This document shows, one piece after another, positions 26,851 to 35,694 of a DNA stretch of 64,000 bases (within the stretch, counting starts at the first letter, position 1; each line of letters starts with the position of its first letter). The notes under the pieces were generated by a model. It searched no databases, was not told where the DNA came from, and saw only the letters and a list, made by a program, of their open reading frames with translations. A program made the position numbers and the translations under genes. Origin of the DNA: Nocardia puris (GTDB taxonomy: Bacteria > Actinomycetota > Actinomycetes > Mycobacteriales > Mycobacteriaceae); assembly GCF_003315035.1 (NCBI RefSeq), contig NZ_QNRE01000004.1:496001-560000 (forward strand), written 5' to 3'.

Positions 26851-27767
26851 TCGTCGGCCCCTTTCTTACGCGAGCGGGCCCGTTTGGCGCTGGGGTCGAA
26901 CGCGTCGCGCAGACCGTCGCCCACCAGGTTCGCCGAGAGCACCGTGATGATCAGCAGGCCGCCGGCGAACATGTACAGCCACGGGTAGGTGAGCGCGGAC
27001 GCGGTGCCCGCGGCGATCAGCGAACCGAGCGACACGTCCGGCGGCTGCACGCCGAATCCCAGGTAGCTGAGCCCGGTTTCGGCCATGATCGCCGCGCCGA
27101 CCGCCAGCGTGGTGTCGATGATCAGGATGGACGCGATATTCGGCACGATGTGGCTGACGATCACCGTGCGCGTCGGCGCGCCCATGTAGCGGGCGGCCCG
27201 CACGAATTCCCGTTCCCGCAGGCTCAGCGTGAGCCCGCGCACCAGGCGCGCGCTGATCATCCAGCTGAATACCGACAGCAGCACGATCAGCAGCAGGATC
27301 GACCCGCTGCCCTTGGTGCGCGGCGCGAACAGCGCGATGATGATGAAGCTCGGCACCACCAGCAGCAGATCCACCAGCCACATCAGCGCCCGGTCGGTCC
27401 AGCCGCCGAGCAGGCCGGCCAGGGTGCCCACCGCGGCCGCGATGAGGGTGGAGAACACCGCCACGCACAGGCCGATGATCAGCGATTTCTGGAGTCCGCG
27501 CAGGGTCTGGGCGAGTACGTCCTGGCCGATGGCGGTGGTGCCGAACGGGTGGTCCAGGCTGGGCGGCTTGCGCAGCGCCGTGTAGTCGAGTTCCTGGTAG
27601 TCCCAGGGCAGGAACGGCGGCAGCGCGAAGCTCAGCACGAACATCAGCGCCAGCACGATCAGCCCGGCCACCGCGGGCTTGTTGCGCAGGAACCGGCGCA
27701 GGATCAGCTTGCGCCTGCCCATCGCGACCTCGGGCGCACCCTGGATGATGATCTCGGTCTCGGTCAT
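26847..27767 (-). CDS. oppC: Oligopeptide ABC transporter permease (OppC-like)
   Basis: This 306-residue inner-membrane permease has the N-terminal cytoplasmic arm and first helix, a [15 protein letters not shown] segment, and five further helices with the EAA loop ([20 protein letters not shown]). The true start is the ATG at 27767, overlapping the oppB stop as ATGA. A longer upstream reading frame is not homologous. It pairs with OppB to form the channel. Confidence 0.92.
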   Translation of the reverse strand: MTETEIIIQGAPEVAMGRRKLILRRFLRNKPAVAGLIVLALMFVLSFALPPFLPWDYQELDYTALRKPPSLDHPFGTTAIGQDVLAQTLRGLQKSLIIGLCVAVFSTLIAAAVGTLAGLLGGWTDRALMWLVDLLLVVPSFIIIALFAPRTKGSGSILLLIVLLSVFSWMISARLVRGLTLSLREREFVRAARYMGAPTRTVIVSHIVPNIASILIIDTTLAVGAAIMAETGLSYLGFGVQPPDVSLGSLIAAGTASALTYPWLYMFAGGLLIITVLSANLVGDGLRDAFDPSAKRARSRKKGADE

Positions 27768-28741
27768 CGGACACGCACCCTCGGGTCGAGCAAGGCGTAG
27801 ACGACATCGGACAGCAGACCCGCGATCAGCACCATCAACCCGGCGAACGCGGTGATGGTGACGACCGGGTACAGGTCCTGGGCGTTGATGGAATCGAGCA
27901 GCCACTCACCGACGCCGTGCCAGCCGAAGATCTTCTCGGTGAACGTGGCCCCCGTGATGATGCCCGCCAGGCTGTAGGCGAACAGGGTGGCCATCGGGAT
28001 CAGCGCGGTGCGCAGGCCGTGTTTGTAGAGCGCGCGGTTGCGGGTGAGGCCCTTCGCGCGGGCCGTGCGAATGAAATCGCTGCTCAGCACGTCGAGCATG
28101 GCGTTGCGCTGGTAGCGGCTGTAGCCGGCGATGCCGCCGAGCGCCAGCGCGGTGGTGGGCAGCACCAGGTGCTGGAGCCGGTCGAGCAATTGCGGCCAGA
28201 AGCCCTCGATCGCGGTCGCCGAGGTCTCCCCGGTGTAGAGGAAGATCTGCGCGCCGGTGAGCGAGTTGATCTCGAGTGCACCGTATTTCAGCAGGTTCGC
28301 GAGCAGGAATATCGGGGTGCTCAGAATCAGCAGGGAGAAAACCGTTGTGAAGTAGTCGCTGAATTTGTATTGGCGTATCGCGCCCGCCGCGCCGATCAGC
28401 ACACCCAGCACGGTGCCCATGATCGAGCCGAGGATGAGCAGGCGCAGACTCGTCGCGACCCGGCGCGGCAATTCCTCGCTCACCGGCTGCCCGGCCAGCG
28501 TGGTGCCGAAATCCCCGCTCGGGATGCCCTTCAGCCAGGTGAGGTAGCGCTCCGGAATCGGATCGTTGAGATGTAATTCCTCGGCCTTCGCGTCGATCAC
28601 CGACTGCGGTGGGCGGGGATTGCGCTGTTCCAGACTGTCCAGCGGGCGGAATGTCAACGACGCGAGACTGAACGTCAGAAACGAGGCCAGCAGCAACAGC
28701 ACGACATAATTGAGCGCGCGTCGTAGCAGGAAGCCGGTCAT
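27764..28741 (-). CDS. oppB: Oligopeptide ABC transporter permease (OppB-like)
   Basis: This 325-residue permease starts MTGFLLRRALNYVVLLLLAS. It has the large external loop with LHLNDPIPERYLTWLKG, and the EAA loop RTARAKGLTRNRALYKHGLRT in two parts near residue 230. It is the first gene of the overlapping operon. The ATG at 28741 follows AGAGGA. An upstream extension of the frame has no supporting features. No obvious operator is visible in the spacer before it. Confidence 0.92.
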   Translation of the reverse strand: MTGFLLRRALNYVVLLLLASFLTFSLASLTFRPLDSLEQRNPRPPQSVIDAKAEELHLNDPIPERYLTWLKGIPSGDFGTTLAGQPVSEELPRRVATSLRLLILGSIMGTVLGVLIGAAGAIRQYKFSDYFTTVFSLLILSTPIFLLANLLKYGALEINSLTGAQIFLYTGETSATAIEGFWPQLLDRLQHLVLPTTALALGGIAGYSRYQRNAMLDVLSSDFIRTARAKGLTRNRALYKHGLRTALIPMATLFAYSLAGIITGATFTEKIFGWHGVGEWLLDSINAQDLYPVVTITAFAGLMVLIAGLLSDVVYALLDPRVRVR

Positions 28742-28910
28742 CAGTCCTCTGGTTCTGCGGCTGGGCGGGCCAGCGGGGCGAGTGTTAGCACATGATCTTA
28801 AGGACGGTGCCCCGGACGCGCGTGCCATGTGGGCCCACGGCATGTCCGCGAAACCCCCGCGCCGGTGGTCCGCGACCGCGCCGAGACGCTTTTCCGGCAG
28901 GATGGAATAG

Positions 28911-29741
28911 GTGACTCGCCTGCACCTCCCCAAGCCGAAGATGGTGGCCACCGACGTGGACGGCACCCTCATCGATCACGACGAACGCGTGACGCCGCGC
29001 ACCAGGGCCACGGTCGGGGCGCTCATCGCCGACGGTGTGCCGTTCGTGCTCGCCACCGGACGCCCACCGCGCTGGATCGATCCCGTGGTGGACGGGCTCG
29101 GGTACGCGCCGCTGTGTGTCTGCGGGAACGGCGCGGTGATCTACGACAGCGCCACCGATCGCGTGCTGGCCAGCCACACTCTCGACGTCGAGACGCTGAG
29201 CTGGATGGCCGACCTCGCCGAACGGGCGCTGCCCGGCTGCGGCCTGGCCGCCGAACGCGTCGGCGCCAGCGCGCACGACGCCGTGACGCCGCAGTTCGTG
29301 AGTTCCCCGCTCTACGAACACGCCTGGCTCAACCCCGACGACACCGCCGTCGCCCGCGACGAGGTGATCGACACGCCCGCCATCAAGATGCTCATCCGGC
29401 TGCGCGGCGCGCCCAGCGGCGAGATGCGCGACGTGCTCGCGCCCCTGATCGGCGATCGCGCCGACATCACCTACTCCACCGACCACGGCCTCATCGAGCT
29501 GTCCGCCCCCGGCGTGACCAAGGCGTCGGGTCTCGCCTCGGTCGCGCAGCGCCTGGGCGTGGAACATCCGGCGATCATCGCGTTCGGCGACATGCCCAAC
29601 GACGTGCCCATGCTGAGCATGGCCGGACACGGCGTGGCGATGGCGAACGCGCATCCGGAGGCGTTGGCGGTGGCGGATGAGGTGACGGCGACCAACGCGG
29701 AGGACGGGGTGGCGCGGGTGCTGGAACGGTGGTGGACCTGA
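28911..29741 (+). CDS. HAD superfamily hydrolase, Cof-like subfamily
   Basis: This 276-residue protein has HAD motif I DVDGTL (Asp15, Asp17), a LATGRPP segment (motif II region), the Cof-type alpha/beta cap, a conserved Lys in the motif III region and GDMPNDVPML (motif IV). Cof-like enzymes dephosphorylate sugar phosphates, cofactors or nucleotides. The GTG start lies 169 bases from the divergent oppB start. From memory, a HAD gene (Rv3813c) lies in the same position and orientation relative to glf in M. tuberculosis, which supports the synteny. Confidence 0.9.
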   Translation: MTRLHLPKPKMVATDVDGTLIDHDERVTPRTRATVGALIADGVPFVLATGRPPRWIDPVVDGLGYAPLCVCGNGAVIYDSATDRVLASHTLDVETLSWMADLAERALPGCGLAAERVGASAHDAVTPQFVSSPLYEHAWLNPDDTAVARDEVIDTPAIKMLIRLRGAPSGEMRDVLAPLIGDRADITYSTDHGLIELSAPGVTKASGLASVAQRLGVEHPAIIAFGDMPNDVPMLSMAGHGVAMANAHPEALAVADEVTATNAEDGVARVLERWWT

Positions 29742-29780
29742 GCGGATTTCGCTCGAAGGGCGACATCGCGCCGGGTCACC

Positions 29781-29786
29781 TAGGGT
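29781..29786 (+). promoter_or_regulatory. -10 element of a probably leaderless transcript
   Basis: TAGGGT stands seven bases before the ATG at 29794, the spacing expected if transcription starts at or next to the start codon. Confidence 0.45.
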
Positions 29787-29793
29787 TCTGAGC

Positions 29794-30207
29794 ATGAGCG
29801 CCATGGCGAATCCACCCGTTGCGGCCTGGCGGGATCGCGTCGCGCGGGTGCTGCTCGTGCTCGGCGCCGTCGCCGCGCTGGCGGGCGCGGCGTCGATGAT
29901 TCCGGATTACACCGCGTTGGCGGGCGCCGAGGTCGAGCGGGTGTGGCGATCGTTCGGGCTGGTCGTCTTCGCGGGGTTGTTCCTGCTGCTGGCGTGGCGG
30001 CCGCGGGGGTTGCCCGGTGTGTGGGAGCTGGTGATCTTTCACAAGGCCGCGCTGACCGTCGCCGGCGTGGTCTGGTTGTCGGGTGAGGTGGACGGTGCCG
30101 GCGAGCTGGTGGTGAGCGACGGGGTGCTCACGGCCGTGCTGGTGGGGTGCTATCTGCTGACCGAGGGCTGGACCGCGTGGCGGCCCAGCCCTCCTGCCGA
30201 GGTGTGA
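29794..30207 (+). CDS. Small integral membrane protein of unknown function
   Basis: This 137-residue protein has four hydrophobic segments: VLLVLGAVAALAGAASMI, SFGLVVFAGLFLLLAW, LVIFHKAALTVAGVVWL and VLTAVLVGCYLLTEGW. It resembles generic four-helix actinobacterial membrane proteins, and I cannot name a function. It ends 12 bases from the convergent PGRP amidase gene. It probably has its own leaderless promoter. Confidence 0.7.
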   Translation: MSAMANPPVAAWRDRVARVLLVLGAVAALAGAASMIPDYTALAGAEVERVWRSFGLVVFAGLFLLLAWRPRGLPGVWELVIFHKAALTVAGVVWLSGEVDGAGELVVSDGVLTAVLVGCYLLTEGWTAWRPSPPAEV

Positions 30208-30219
30208 TCTCCGGAACGG

Positions 30220-32628
30220 TCAGCCGGCCGGGGCTGGTTCGGGAGGGGTTGCGGGAGCGGGGGTTTCGGCCGGCGGCGGAGCGGAGACCTCGGTGCCCTC
30301 GTCGCGGCCCATTTCCTGCTGGTAGGTCTCGTTGTAGGTCTTCCAAACCGTGGTGACGATGCCGGTGATCTGGTTGAGGATCAGCGAGCCGTACTGGAAG
30401 TCGGCGCGCAGGCCGTCGGGCACGGGGTAGGCGTCGGTGAGGGGGAGACCGAGGATGCCCGCGTCGGCGCCGAGTTGCAGGAAGCGGTCCAGGATCTCGC
30501 CCAGCACCTCCACCACCTCGCCGTCGGGCGTGGTGTACACGTAGCCGTTGACGAACTTCGCGTACTGCGCGCCCTGCGCGGCGGGCAGCACCTCGGAATC
30601 GGCCTGGCCGAGCGGGCCGTCGGGACCGCCCGACGCGGCGTAGTGCTTGGCGATCAGGTTGTCGTTCACCATCGTCAGCAGCTTCGCGGTGAGCGCCGCC
30701 AGCGTCGCCAGATCCGACTGGGTCCGTTTGCGCGGTGGCTGCTGCTGATTCGGGCTCGGTCCCCCGCCGCTCGCCGCGATATCGCGGATGCGATCCATCG
30801 CCGCGTAGCCGGCGTCGCCGGGGCAGCTGGTGTTGCCGACGTCGCGGTGCGCGAACACGATCGGCAACCGCACCGCCTCACCCTGGCGGTACGGGGTGAA
30901 CTCGGTGCCCTCGGAGTACATCGTCGTGTAACCCTTGGGGTCCAGGCCGGCGATCTTGGTGCGCCAGCCGACGAACCGGCCGACCGCGTTGATCGCCGCG
31001 TCCGAGGGCGCCTCCGACTCGTGGTTGCCCATGAGCGCCACGCCCGAGGTGTTCTCGTTGAACCCGCCCGCGTGCGCGCCCTGCACCGGGCGATCCAAGC
31101 CGCCCTTGCGGCCCTCGAACACCTGGCCGTACTTGTCGACCAGCGCGTTGTAGCCGATGTCGCACCAGCCCAGCGTGCGCGAGTGATAGGTGTAAATGGC
31201 GCGGACGATGCCCGCCGACTCGGATTTCGAGTAGTCGTTGCGGCCCGCCGTGTGATGCACGGTGACGCCGCCGAGCGCGTCGTCGTAGGTCGGTTCGGCG
31301 CAGCGGATCGACTCGTCGGCGCCCCACTGCGCGCGGGTGATCACGTTCGGGCCGCCGCCGGGCAGCGCGGCGGCCACCTCGGAGAGCGCGCCGTCGATCG
31401 CGCCGCGGCCCGGATCGATGAGCACGGCGGTGAGCGGATCGGCCTGCATAGGATCACCCATCGGCGCGGCGGCGGGTGTGGGCTCCCACGGCGCGGATGG
31501 CGGTGCGGCGGCGGGGTTTCCGGCGGCCCGGTCGCGGGTGACGAGGATCTGCACCGCCGTGGTGTTGCCGACGTAGATCGGTTCGGTGCCCGCCGTGCCG
31601 CCGGCCGGGGTGGCGTCGTCGCGGCGGGTGTCGATCGGTTCGGTCTCGTACCACGGGCCCCAGGTGCCGTCGGGCTGTTTGGCGCGCACCATCGCCTTGG
31701 TGCCCGCCAGATCGGCGGCGGTGAGCGCCACGACGCTGAACGGCGTATCACGCGACAGCTCCTTGACCTGCGCGCCGACCTGATCCACCAGATCCGCGGG
31801 CACGGCGCCGGGAGCGAGGGCGGGCGTGTCGGGGGTGGTGCCCTCCGGCAGCTGCGCCGGGTCGGCGATGAAGCGGATGGGCTGGGGGACGGGGCTGGGA
31901 GTGGCGGGAGCCGGGATCGACTGGGTCGCGGGGGTGTTCGGGGTGGTGGGTGCGGGGGTTGCGGGTGCGGCACCGGCTGGCGGCTGGGAGTCGGGTGCCG
32001 TGTTCGCGGGTGCGGAGTCGGGCGCGCTGCCGGGGGCCGGAGCGCCGTCGGGTGCGTGTGGGTTGGGGGTCGCGCCGTCGGGTGAGGGAGCCGCACCGTT
32101 GGGGGACTGCGGGTTCGAGCCCGCCGGCGACTGCGAGCCGGGGTTCGACGCACCGGGAGCGCCCGCGTTCGGCGCTCCGGGCGACACGCCGGGCGCGGGT
32201 GTCGGAATTGCGGTGCCCGGGGTGGGTGTGGGGATCGCAGCGCCCGGTGCGGGGGTCGGGGTCGCGGCGGGCGCCTGGGTTTCGGGGGCGAAGCGCGGGA
32301 GCGGAATCTCCTTGGGTAGCTGCACCCCCGGTGGTAGGGGTAAGCCTTCCGGAATCGGGATGGAGGCGGGCAACGGGAGCATCCGCAGATCGGAAAGGCG
32401 CAGGTCGGGCAGGTCGAGGCCGGTCAATTCGCGCAGCGGCAAGGTGATCTCGGGCGCCTGCGTGAGCATCACCTCGGCCAGCTGGGCGGGCACCGCGGCC
32501 ACATCGGTGTCGTTGGCTTGGCGGTAGTCGGCCGAATCGCCCGGGACCAGTGCCGCGAGGGGAGCCGCCACCGCCAGCGTGGTCACCATCGGGAGCACGT
32601 ATGAACGTTTCGGTTTGCGGTGCGGCAC
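30220..32628 (-). CDS. Secreted peptidoglycan-recognition/N-acetylmuramoyl-L-alanine amidase with LGFP-like C-terminus
   Basis: The protein has about 802 residues. A basic N-terminus and hydrophobic segment (VLPMVTTLAVAAPLAAL) direct export. A very long Pro/Ala/Gly linker covers roughly residues 110-240. A beta-rich region follows, then the PGRP/amidase-2 domain near 425-600, with zinc ligands in TVHHTAG and in HRDVGNTSCPG. LGFP-like repeats (GILGLPLTDAYPVPDG) and a Pro-rich tail close it. The amidase cleaves peptidoglycan stem peptides, and LGFP repeats usually hold proteins at the wall. A GTG at 32628 with GGAGA five bases upstream is preferred over the TTG at 32640. It is divergent from the SpoIID gene. 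Confidence 0.88.
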   Translation of the reverse strand: MPHRKPKRSYVLPMVTTLAVAAPLAALVPGDSADYRQANDTDVAAVPAQLAEVMLTQAPEITLPLRELTGLDLPDLRLSDLRMLPLPASIPIPEGLPLPPGVQLPKEIPLPRFAPETQAPAATPTPAPGAAIPTPTPGTAIPTPAPGVSPGAPNAGAPGASNPGSQSPAGSNPQSPNGAAPSPDGATPNPHAPDGAPAPGSAPDSAPANTAPDSQPPAGAAPATPAPTTPNTPATQSIPAPATPSPVPQPIRFIADPAQLPEGTTPDTPALAPGAVPADLVDQVGAQVKELSRDTPFSVVALTAADLAGTKAMVRAKQPDGTWGPWYETEPIDTRRDDATPAGGTAGTEPIYVGNTTAVQILVTRDRAAGNPAAAPPSAPWEPTPAAAPMGDPMQADPLTAVLIDPGRGAIDGALSEVAAALPGGGPNVITRAQWGADESIRCAEPTYDDALGGVTVHHTAGRNDYSKSESAGIVRAIYTYHSRTLGWCDIGYNALVDKYGQVFEGRKGGLDRPVQGAHAGGFNENTSGVALMGNHESEAPSDAAINAVGRFVGWRTKIAGLDPKGYTTMYSEGTEFTPYRQGEAVRLPIVFAHRDVGNTSCPGDAGYAAMDRIRDIAASGGGPSPNQQQPPRKRTQSDLATLAALTAKLLTMVNDNLIAKHYAASGGPDGPLGQADSEVLPAAQGAQYAKFVNGYVYTTPDGEVVEVLGEILDRFLQLGADAGILGLPLTDAYPVPDGLRADFQYGSLILNQITGIVTTVWKTYNETYQQEMGRDEGTEVSAPPPAETPAPATPPEPAPAG

Positions 32629-32719
32629 GAGCGTCTCCAATCAGGTCGAACCGGTGATCAGGCGCGGTGTTCAGGGCCTTGCTTCCTGATGCATCAACCA
32701 TCACACTAGTTCACTAATG

Positions 32720-32760
32720 TCACATATCTAAACCTCTTGTTGAGGATTAGGATCATGTGA
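32720..32760. promoter_or_regulatory. 41-bp low-GC dyad between two divergent wall-enzyme genes
   Basis: The left arm TCACATATCTAAACCTC mirrors TCACATGATCCTAATCCTC of the opposite strand, with loop TTGTT. It lies in an A/T-rich spacer between the PGRP amidase and the SpoIID protein, which otherwise have GC-rich surroundings. It could be an operator shared by both promoters or an RNA hairpin. Confidence 0.6.
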
Positions 32761-32855
32761 TTGCTCGAATGTAGCTCTCGGAATGCGACCGGAATGGAAA
32801 CGACATGCCGACAACCGCGACGTGATCCGGTCCCGACGACCCGTGGGAGTACCCG

Positions 32856-34253
32856 ATGCGCAATAGAATCCGACCAGGTCCGCTACCGTTTCACGCACTG
32901 CTGGCCGCGGGCGGCGCAGCGGTGCTCACCGGCACGATGGTGACCGTGGGGGCGTACACGACAGGGGGGTCGACACCCGGCGACACGCCGTATCGGGAAC
33001 TCGCCGGACCCGGCCACGGACGTGGCATGAGCCAGCACGGCGCCTTCGACAACGCCCAGCAGGGCTGGCTCGCCGAACGAATCCTCGAGCACTACTACCC
33101 CGGCGCGACGCTCGGCACCGTCCCGCCGACCGTGCTCGCCGTCCGGCTCCAAGGTATGGACAACGGCTCCCTCGACGCCTTCGCCGACGCGGGCATCCGC
33201 GTGGCGGGCCGTGAACTCGAACCCGGCCAGGTCGCCCACCTCACCCCGCTGCCCGACGGCGGCGCGAACGTGGTGGTCACCGTCGGATGCGACGGTGAAG
33301 TCCTGTGGCAATCGGCCACCTCCGATCCCTGGGTCTATCCGCTGGATCCGAATCCGGGGCGGCCCGCCGCCGAACACCTGAAATTGTGCGGCGGCCCCAG
33401 TTATCGTGGTGCGTTGGGCGTGGCCAGCGAAAATGGTGAATCGCGCGTGGTGAACCGGGTGGACGTCGAGGATTATCTGCTCGGTGTCGTGCCCGCGGAA
33501 ATGCAGGCCAACTGGGCGGACAAAGGCGCGGCGGAAGCATTGCGCGCCCAAGCCATCGCCGCGCGCTCGTACGCATTGTCCGAAACCCGCTATCCCTATG
33601 CCGGGACCTGCGATTCCACCGACTGCCAGGTGTATCCCGGTACCGCCAAAGAGGATCCGCGCGCCGCGGCGGCGGTCGCGTCCACGGCCGGGACGGTGCT
33701 CCTGCGCGACGGACGGATCCTGCGCTCGGAGTACTCCTCGGCACCCGACGGGGGTGAGCCCGCCGACATCCAGACCTTCGAGGTGGGGCCGATGCCCTCC
33801 GAACTCGAGGTCGCGCGCCCGCCCGCCGACCCGCGCACCCGCACCTCGACCACCGAGACGATCATCGACGCCGAATACCGCCGCACCGGCGGTGAGGACG
33901 GTCCGCTCGGCGCGCCGCTCGGGCCGGAGTGGGTGCTGCCGTTGAACTCCGGGACCTACCGGCTGTTCACCAACGGCGTGATCATCGCGACACCGACGCT
34001 AGGGCCGCAGGTCATCGACTTCGACACGCTGCTGGATCTGATCCCGGACCCCGACGAGCGGCCGTCGATTCCGGAGAACATGCCGGAGTCGGGCGCGGTG
34101 CCGCCCGGGTCGGACACGTCGCCGGGGCAGAACGCCGTTCCCGGTTCGGAGTCCACGACCGGTCCGGATGTGGCCCCGGGCGCGGAGTCCGTTCCGCTGG
34201 GACCCGAGCACGTCGTGCCGGGTGAACCCTCGGAACCGGTTTCCTCCGAATAG
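32856..34253 (+). CDS. SpoIID/LytB domain protein, secreted, wall-associated
   Basis: This 465-residue protein has an N-terminal signal or anchor (LPFHALLAAGGAAVLTGTMV), the SpoIID hallmark GHGRGMSQHGA near residue 52, and VEDYLLGVVPAEMQANW with ALRAQAIAARSYAL in the catalytic domain. It also has an LGFP-like GPLGAPLGPEWVLP segment and an acidic Pro/Ser/Gly tail. SpoIID enzymes are lytic transglycosylases that cut glycan strands. Actinobacterial homologues probably remodel the wall. The ATG follows GGGAGT. It is divergent from the PGRP amidase and probably co-regulated with it. Confidence 0.88.
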   Translation: MRNRIRPGPLPFHALLAAGGAAVLTGTMVTVGAYTTGGSTPGDTPYRELAGPGHGRGMSQHGAFDNAQQGWLAERILEHYYPGATLGTVPPTVLAVRLQGMDNGSLDAFADAGIRVAGRELEPGQVAHLTPLPDGGANVVVTVGCDGEVLWQSATSDPWVYPLDPNPGRPAAEHLKLCGGPSYRGALGVASENGESRVVNRVDVEDYLLGVVPAEMQANWADKGAAEALRAQAIAARSYALSETRYPYAGTCDSTDCQVYPGTAKEDPRAAAAVASTAGTVLLRDGRILRSEYSSAPDGGEPADIQTFEVGPMPSELEVARPPADPRTRTSTTETIIDAEYRRTGGEDGPLGAPLGPEWVLPLNSGTYRLFTNGVIIATPTLGPQVIDFDTLLDLIPDPDERPSIPENMPESGAVPPGSDTSPGQNAVPGSESTTGPDVAPGAESVPLGPEHVVPGEPSEPVSSE

Positions 34254-34655
34254 TTTCCGCTCGCGCGCGGCTTCCCGGTCTCGGCTGGGGGGCCGCGTCG
34301 CTCTTTTCGGGGTGACGGGACCGGGTTCGAACGGGCCGCCCACGTACCCCGGGGACCCGAGGCTGCCGAGCAGCGGCGACGCGGGCGAGAGCGTAGGTTC
34401 GAGGTGACAGGTGCGAAGCACGCGCCGGACGACTCGTGGCACCTTCCGCTCCGCAGCCGCATGCCGGGTAGTCGTGTGTGCTGCGGGCTAACCGTGACGC
34501 GCGCTGTCCGCCCACGGCCGGGTTCCAGAGCGGTGATGCGACCGGGGTCCCGGACGTTGTGGGTCGGCCCGGCTCGGGCCCGGTAGCTCGAGTCGGTTCG
34601 CGGACTGTCTCGGCGCGCTCGTGCCGCCCTCCGCGAAGCCCCTGGACAATCAGGG
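34254..34655. other. Intergenic region without a supportable gene
   Basis: About 400 bases between the SpoIID gene and the MerR promoter hold only short overlapping frames without recognisable products. I see no clear terminator hairpin with a T-run. Confidence 0.5.
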
Positions 34656-34686
34656 TTGACCTTGACGCTACGTCAACTTGCAGACT
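34656..34686 (+). promoter_or_regulatory. MerR/TipA-type promoter with 19-base spacer
   Basis: TTGACC (34656-34661) and CAGACT (34681-34686) are 19 bases apart. The spacer holds the perfect dyad TTGACG-CTA-CGTCAA (34662-34676). A long spacer with a central dyad is the hallmark of promoters activated by MerR-family twisting, and it lies directly before the MerR gene, so autoregulation is expected. Confidence 0.75.
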
Positions 34687-34719
34687 GGTTTCACCGACGA
34701 GATGAAGGAGACCCGGATC

Positions 34720-35493
34720 GTGGGAACGGGTACCCGGACCGGCGAATGGTCCATCCAGGATCTGGCCAGGGCGGCCGGTACCACCAGCCGAACGCTGCGC
34801 CACTACGGGCAGCTGGGGCTGTTACCGCCCAGCCGGATCGGCCCCAACGGGTATCGCTACTACGACCAGGACTCCCTCGTGCGGCTGCAACGAATCCTGT
34901 TGCTGCGGGAACTCGGCCTCGGCCTGCCGGTCATCGCCGAGGTCCTCGCGGGGGAGCAGGACGCGGCCGCCGCGCTGCGCACGCACCTGGACCTGCTGCG
35001 GCAGGAACAGGACCGGATCCGGCGGCAGATCGACTCGGTGACGGCCACGCTGGACAAGACGGAAAGAGGTGAAAATCTCGTGGCAGCAGAAGTTTTCGAC
35101 GGGTTCGACCACACGCGCTACAAGGATGAGGTCATCGAACGCTGGGGCAAGGACGCCTACGAGAGCGGCGACCGCTGGTGGCGCTCGCTCAGCGACGAGG
35201 AGAAGAAGCAGTTCCAGCAAACCCAGGCCGATATCGCCGCCGACTACGGCCGCGCGTTCACCGCGGGGCTGGCGCCCGACAGCGACGAGGTGCAGGCCAT
35301 CACCGCCCGCCACAAGGACTGGGTCGGTGTCGGCTGGCAGGGGCGTGAGGTGGTGGCGGACTACTTCATCAACCTCGGCCAGATGTACGTCGACGACCCG
35401 CGCTTCACGGTGCACTACGACAAGCACGCCGAAGGCACCGCCGCCTTCGTCCGTGACGCGATGAAGATCTACGCCGAGGCCAACCTCCGCTAG
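34720..35493 (+). CDS. MerR family regulator with TipAS antibiotic-recognition domain
   Basis: This 257-residue protein has an N-terminal MerR winged helix (WSIQDLARAAGTTSRTLRHY, then GLLPPSRIGPNGYRYY) and a dimerisation coiled coil (about residues 75-110). The C-terminal all-helical TipAS-like domain has WGKDAYESGDRWWRSLS and DYFINLGQMYVDDPRF. In Streptomyces TipAL this domain binds thiopeptides such as thiostrepton and activates transcription. The GTG at 34720, nine bases after AAGGAG, is preferred, and an ATG at 34702 is possible. It stands alone behind its own 19-base-spacer promoter and a terminator follows. Its regulon and ligand here are unknown. Confidence 0.88.
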   Translation: MGTGTRTGEWSIQDLARAAGTTSRTLRHYGQLGLLPPSRIGPNGYRYYDQDSLVRLQRILLLRELGLGLPVIAEVLAGEQDAAAALRTHLDLLRQEQDRIRRQIDSVTATLDKTERGENLVAAEVFDGFDHTRYKDEVIERWGKDAYESGDRWWRSLSDEEKKQFQQTQADIAADYGRAFTAGLAPDSDEVQAITARHKDWVGVGWQGREVVADYFINLGQMYVDDPRFTVHYDKHAEGTAAFVRDAMKIYAEANLR

Positions 35494-35503
35494 GTCGAAG
35501 CAC

Positions 35504-35537
35504 GAACGCCCGCACGCCCATCCGCGTGCGGGCGTTC
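35504..35537 (+). terminator. Terminator hairpin after the MerR gene
   Basis: GAACGCCCGCACGC pairs perfectly with GCGTGCGGGCGTTC across a six-base loop, ten bases after the MerR stop codon. There is no T-run. Confidence 0.75.
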
Positions 35538-35694
35538 CGCGTGCGGGCGAGGGCGAGGTTCTTTCCCCCGGCGCGGGGTCTGTTGCGCCGAGTGGGAATC
35601 GCGCGATTGTTCCCGCGCAGGTGAGTGTGGGGGCACGGTTGGGCATACTCGACCATCGGGAGTGACGATCGCGCGGTGGAGGAGGGTGGACCGG

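Noticed and set aside
9690..35493. A thiopeptide biosynthetic cluster linked to the EF-Tu and TipA-like genes
   Set aside because: No precursor peptide, YcaO cyclodehydratase or lanthipeptide-type dehydratase is visible. The genes between them belong to copper, peptide-transport and wall functions.
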